Below are positions 60,310 through 64,000 of a stretch of DNA of 64,000 bases, piece after piece (position 1 is the first letter of the stretch; each line of letters opens with the position of its first letter). The notes beneath the pieces were generated by a model, which saw only the letters and a program-made list of their open reading frames with translations, was not told the origin of the DNA and did no database searches. Location: NCBI RefSeq assembly GCF_029784155.1, contig NC_073693.1:20248002-20312001 (forward strand). The letters run 5' to 3'. This DNA comes from Uranotaenia lowii. Its lineage: Eukaryota > Arthropoda > Insecta > Diptera > Culicidae. The position numbers and the translations under genes were made by a program.

Positions 60310-61458
60310 CAGTAGTTTTTCGATTTTATCACGATAAAAAAAAATTTCACCGTGAATATGGCGAAACCGTGAATTTGGCGAAACTAAAAATTGAAGTAGA
60401 AAAAAGTATTTTTACTGTCTTTAATCAATAATATATAATGTTTTAAGTAGTGGAAACGTTTTGTATCAATAAATTTTGATCATAAGGCGTAGTTATCGAA
60501 GATTGCTTAGCAAAAAGGATCGTTATCAGTTCAAATTATTCTTCTCTAAAGCAAATTTTTAGGGTTTTTCTTGAAATAAAACCATGTTGTTTATGCATTT
60601 TATAGTCTACATCTAATTAAATTGAACTATTTTGTTTTGATGAAAATTTAACAGCCGTTATCTCTTATTTCGATTTTGAAAAAAAGGTCAAACAAATTAG
60701 CATCAAAAAATTTTTTTTCTGCTAATTTCAAATTTCAATATTTTAATCTTAACACCTTTGATGAACTAAAAAGTATATTTATTCGAAAAATAGTTTAAAA
60801 TTTAGACTTTTAAAGTGTGTTTCTCGAAATTTGCTTTATGGGCAGGTAATCTTTTGTCTTTATATGTAGAAAAACAGAAATCTTAGTCATATTTTCAGAC
60901 AAAGCTAGCAGAATTTCATTTTGGTCTTCCAAAATTATCCATTCAGACAATACTAAAGGCTATCCAATAAGGATTACGCACGAAACCCTCTAAAAAACAA
61001 GTTCAACAAAGAAATCAGAGACACTTATCTCTTTTCAAAAACGCTTAAATTCGCCCACATTTTTATATGATTCGCATAACCAAAAAACTAAAATTTTTTA
61101 AAGCGACTAACCAACACAAGTAACAACACTAGCATCAGCGTGACGTTAAAATACTTGTGTCGATTATTACAAGCGTTTTTAAAATCCAAATGACGATTTT
61201 AAACACTATACAGATAAAATAAGCAGTTCAATGGCATTTTCATATTATTGGATACCTATATACTATAACATAAACCATAAAAAAATATTATAAAAAAAGA
61301 CGCTCTATGCTTTTGGATGAAAACTAAGGACCTGGAAATGGTTTCTGAATGATTTCTTAAAAAGCGTGATAAAATCGAAACAATAACCGTGATAAAATCG
61401 AGCGTGAATTTGGCGAGTATTGATAAAATCGAATAGTGATAAAATCGAGAAACTACAG
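60310..61458. mobile_element. Non-autonomous TA-flanked element, 1149 bp, GATAAAATCGA repeats
   Basis: CAGTAGTTTTTCGATTTTAT at the left is mirrored by ATAAAATCGAGAAACTACAG at the right, each bordered by TA (60308-60309 and 61459-61460), as for Tc1/mariner/pogo-type elements. GATAAAATCGA repeats several times near the right end, and GTGAATTTGGCGA-like blocks occur near both ends. The core is AT-rich without transposase. Confidence 0.85.
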
Positions 61459-61693
61459 TATATCCATTGATCCGCACGAGTGAGCTATTCCTCCACGCCA
61501 CGATAATCGCAAGTTTTGTTCCGTTGCCGTTAGGTGTTGAATTTACGCGTCATGCTACATCGGGGGGACACCTCTTGAGGTTCTATGCCTAATAATCTCG
61601 CGCATCCATTCAAAACTTAAGAATCCAGGGCAGGTGCAGGCAACAATCATTAACATCCTCTAACCTTTTTATTTTTATTTTTTATAAAGAATT
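61459..61693. other. Intergenic, no gene seen
   Basis: Moderately balanced composition. It probably continues the sequence left of the 60310-61458 insertion. Nothing is recognisable. Confidence 0.35.
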
Positions 61694-61885
61694 ATGATTC
61701 TCTGGGATAATTCATCCCTAAGCATTCTCAAACCTCTGATGCGGGCCGAAAAGAATCCGGCTCGAAGGACCAAAGGCCGCGTACGGCGTACAGCACAGTT
61801 TGCTGCTCCATCTCCAAGTGTTCAATCTACACGTTTTCTTTTCGGTATGTTTCCGAGTCTACAGGATGTGTTCACAACAATCTAA
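61694..61885 (+). other. Possible terminal coding exon (weak)
   Basis: An open frame of 63 codons follows a pyrimidine-rich stretch ending in ATAAAG (about 61672-61690), which could be a 3' splice site. It is more GC-rich than the flanks and Arg-rich (RRTKGRVRRT). No domain is recognised and no partner exon was found. It may equally be chance. Confidence 0.2.
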
Positions 61886-64000
61886 GACCAGTATTTTTAA
61901 ACTATGACCTGTAGAAATCAACAGAGGATCGCAACTTTTTTCCTTTGTTCATTGACTAATTGAAGGCAAGCTTCGCCGCCCTTAAGGAAATCTCATCAAT
62001 CGTCTACGTACGTACCCTTAAAACCTGGAACTGTCATCGAACAAAGCTACACGACATGTTTGATTTATTCCAATACTTTGTATTACGGTTCATACATTAT
62101 TCTAGTTTCTATGTATCGGTGTGTGTTAATTATAATCATAGAATTATAGTTATTACTTTTTAATCATTATAGTCGGATCTCAGTTGAGTTATGCTGTACT
62201 GATGTTTGAAATAATTAATTACACTACTTGCTACCAGACACATGACACGCTCGCACTAATTTCGCGACCGAATGAACGAAAAATTCCGTTCGGTTCTAAT
62301 AAGATTTTCTTGCTAAAAACCTGTGTGACATCTCTGGTGGTCACCCTGTTCCAACACTCAATATTATTTTCGTTACATAGCTTAGCAAAACATACCTTTA
62401 CAAATATGCTTATAGGAAACAAAAAATGACAAAAATGCATGTTTTAGCTACGAGAATAAAACATTCGACTTTTGTTCTTTTTAATGGTGCGTTTTCGACA
62501 AAAATAGTTCCTTCGCTCGTTAACAAAGCAGAATAAACCTGCTACTGCAGTGTGGGGGTCAATGGTAATTGTCCTAATTCACTTTCTTTTCTCGAGAAAC
62601 AACAGTGCTGCAGGCAGACCGTAATAAGAGGTTCAAACAATTGAACTAACATGAAATAAGAGTTTTTTGGGAGGGCATATTTGTGCGAACGAAAACGAAA
62701 ATGTCAATTGGTTAGTTTCTAATGACTGATAAGTTTTTTACTTTAATTAGTTAATTTTATATTCAATATATATAAATAGTTGGTTGATTCTAAACGACGA
62801 TTGCGATAACTGGTTTTCGTTTCATTGTTGAATAGCTTTTTTTGACATTCAGCATTATTCGTTAAGATTTTGTTTTTTGCCTATGTTTGAATATCTCATA
62901 ACGTTTAATTATTAAATGCGATTTATTTCCTCCAGGCTGGCTAGCTGGGGGATTAGCGGTTTCATTTGCGCATAAATGATACAGTGGCTAATAAATAATA
63001 AACGCTAGGTGCTGGTTTGCTTCTACGCTTTTTTTTTTGATTTTTTTTAAAGGGTTGCTTGCGTTATACTTCAGTGGTATAGATAAAATTTGATATCTGA
63101 TTAAAACATTGACGACTGTTTTGTTTTTTTTTTCTACTACTGTATGTTATGTCTTATGACGGTTTTACAAGAGTTAATGGTTTTTTACCGGAAAGAACTT
63201 CGCTGGTTCGTTTGACCAATCGGTTTGATGTTCCAACAACGAGTTCGCATTGCGGCGTACCATCGTATTTCAGCTTTTCCTTCTACAATTTTTAATGTGC
63301 TAAGCTATCAGCAGCACAAGATAAGCGCTTCTACACACTTTTAAGTTCATAAATCTCTCATCTACGCATAAATATATCCTAGAAACCTAAAACAGACTGG
63401 TAAATAAAGCTCACAAACATAGACAACTCAAATTGAATAACAAAAATACATTGCACTGTTTTCTTTTTAATTTATAGTCGTTGTTTTTATAGAGAGAAGA
63501 GGAAGAAATGCGATTTCTTGGAAAATGTATGTTTTAAATACATTGGGGTAGAATAAATGGAACCGTTTTCTAAACACGTTCCTGTGAAAAAGCGATAAAA
63601 TGTTTTCAAATGCATTTCGATGCAAAAGGTTATGTTCAAAGTAGGATAACCGAATGACTGGTGGCAGAGGAAGTTGCATATGTTTAAACACTGAGCTTTG
63701 ACGCTACTCTAGAAAAGGTTTTGGTTAATGTCCAACGTTACAATTCTGACCAAAGCTTTTCAATATCATTGAACGGTTTCCTAGCAGATTCAGTTCTTGG
63801 TTTGAAAATTATTTATTAATTTTTTTTTCTAAAATTTTCTTTTTAGGAACGTGCGGGTTTTTTGTTTAGAAGAAAATAAAAATTCTTCAATGATAGATTT
63901 AAAAGAAAAAATTCTAACAAAATATCAAAAAAAAACTTTACCTTAAAACCGATTAGCGAGTAAGAGAGCTCAGCACATCTCTATAATAGATTCCCGTGGA
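61886..64000. other. Right end of window, no gene supported
   Basis: AT-rich, with short low-complexity runs and no domain, RNA gene or transposon end that I could recognise. It could be a long 3' UTR, intron or intergenic DNA. Confidence 0.4.

Noticed and set aside
59650..60350. Open frames of 96-163 codons on both strands
   Set aside because: No recognised domain. The frames cross poly-A runs and the edge of the 60310 element.

Overview
The window is eukaryotic nuclear DNA from an insect, most probably a mosquito (Culicidae). Evidence: spliced genes with GT-AG introns, an insect-type calcyphosin-like gene, two paralogues of the insect 27 kDa hemolymph protein family (DUF1397), and a transposon mix that resembles mosquito genomes (RTE/JAM1-type LINEs, a DD37E-like Tc1/mariner relic, BEL/Pao and Ty3/gypsy LTR elements, tRNA-derived SINEs, many MITEs). 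The genus cannot be read from the sequence. The DNA is AT-rich and mostly non-coding, and contains a 500-base run of N (10987-11486).

Host genes. (1) A three-exon calcyphosin-like EF-hand gene, plus strand, 1046-1820, complete, 215 aa. (2) A six-exon 27 kDa hemolymph protein paralogue, 26217-34494, 311 aa, whose 6.8 kb first intron is full of retroelement debris and whose last exon adds a hydrophobic C-terminal tail. (3) A four-exon second paralogue, 53914-58908, 262 aa, without that tail and without one intron. The two paralogues share intron phases, 12 cysteines and strand. They are now separated by a microsatellite, SINEs, MITEs, an intact BEL/Pao retrotransposon and a broken LINE.

Layout. 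1-2.6 kb: calcyphosin-like gene and flanks. 2.6-8.5 kb: low-complexity TGACAAAA-type tracts (strand-switching near 5.7 kb) and MITE-like elements, one a 606 bp near-palindrome. 8.5-17.1 kb: a direct duplication of about 1.5 kb whose second arm has gained a roughly 1.2 kb inverted-repeat element; between the arms lie a T-rich tandem array spanning the gap and a nine-unit minisatellite of about 62 bp. 18.4-24.9 kb: a decayed RTE-type LINE split by a 3.4 kb hAT-like insertion, itself carrying a 403 bp TA-flanked MITE and a GC-rich segment. 26-34.5 kb: hemolymph gene 1, with a LINE relic (minus) and a gypsy relic (plus) in intron 1. 34.5-40.9 kb: SINEs, a roughly 530 bp AT microsatellite, a CCGGGCAA-family MITE. 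40.9-48.6 kb: complete BEL/Pao element with 913 bp LTRs, a 5 bp target duplication and one open 1956-codon polyprotein beginning with a PHD-type zinc finger. 50.2-52.1 kb: Jockey/CR1-like LINE fragment split by a 532 bp hAT-type MITE. 53.9-58.9 kb: hemolymph gene 2, with an RTE relic, a mariner relic and a MITE in intron 1. 60.3-61.5 kb: a TA-flanked element ending in GATAAAATCGA repeats. The remainder to 64 kb shows no gene I can support beyond one weak possible exon.

I found no undescribed host system. The most unusual items are the apparently intact and recent BEL/Pao element with its N-terminal PHD finger, the tailed hemolymph-protein paralogue, the near-perfect foldback element, and the duplication that shows an empty and a filled insertion site side by side. 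All reads were by eye, without alignment software or databases.
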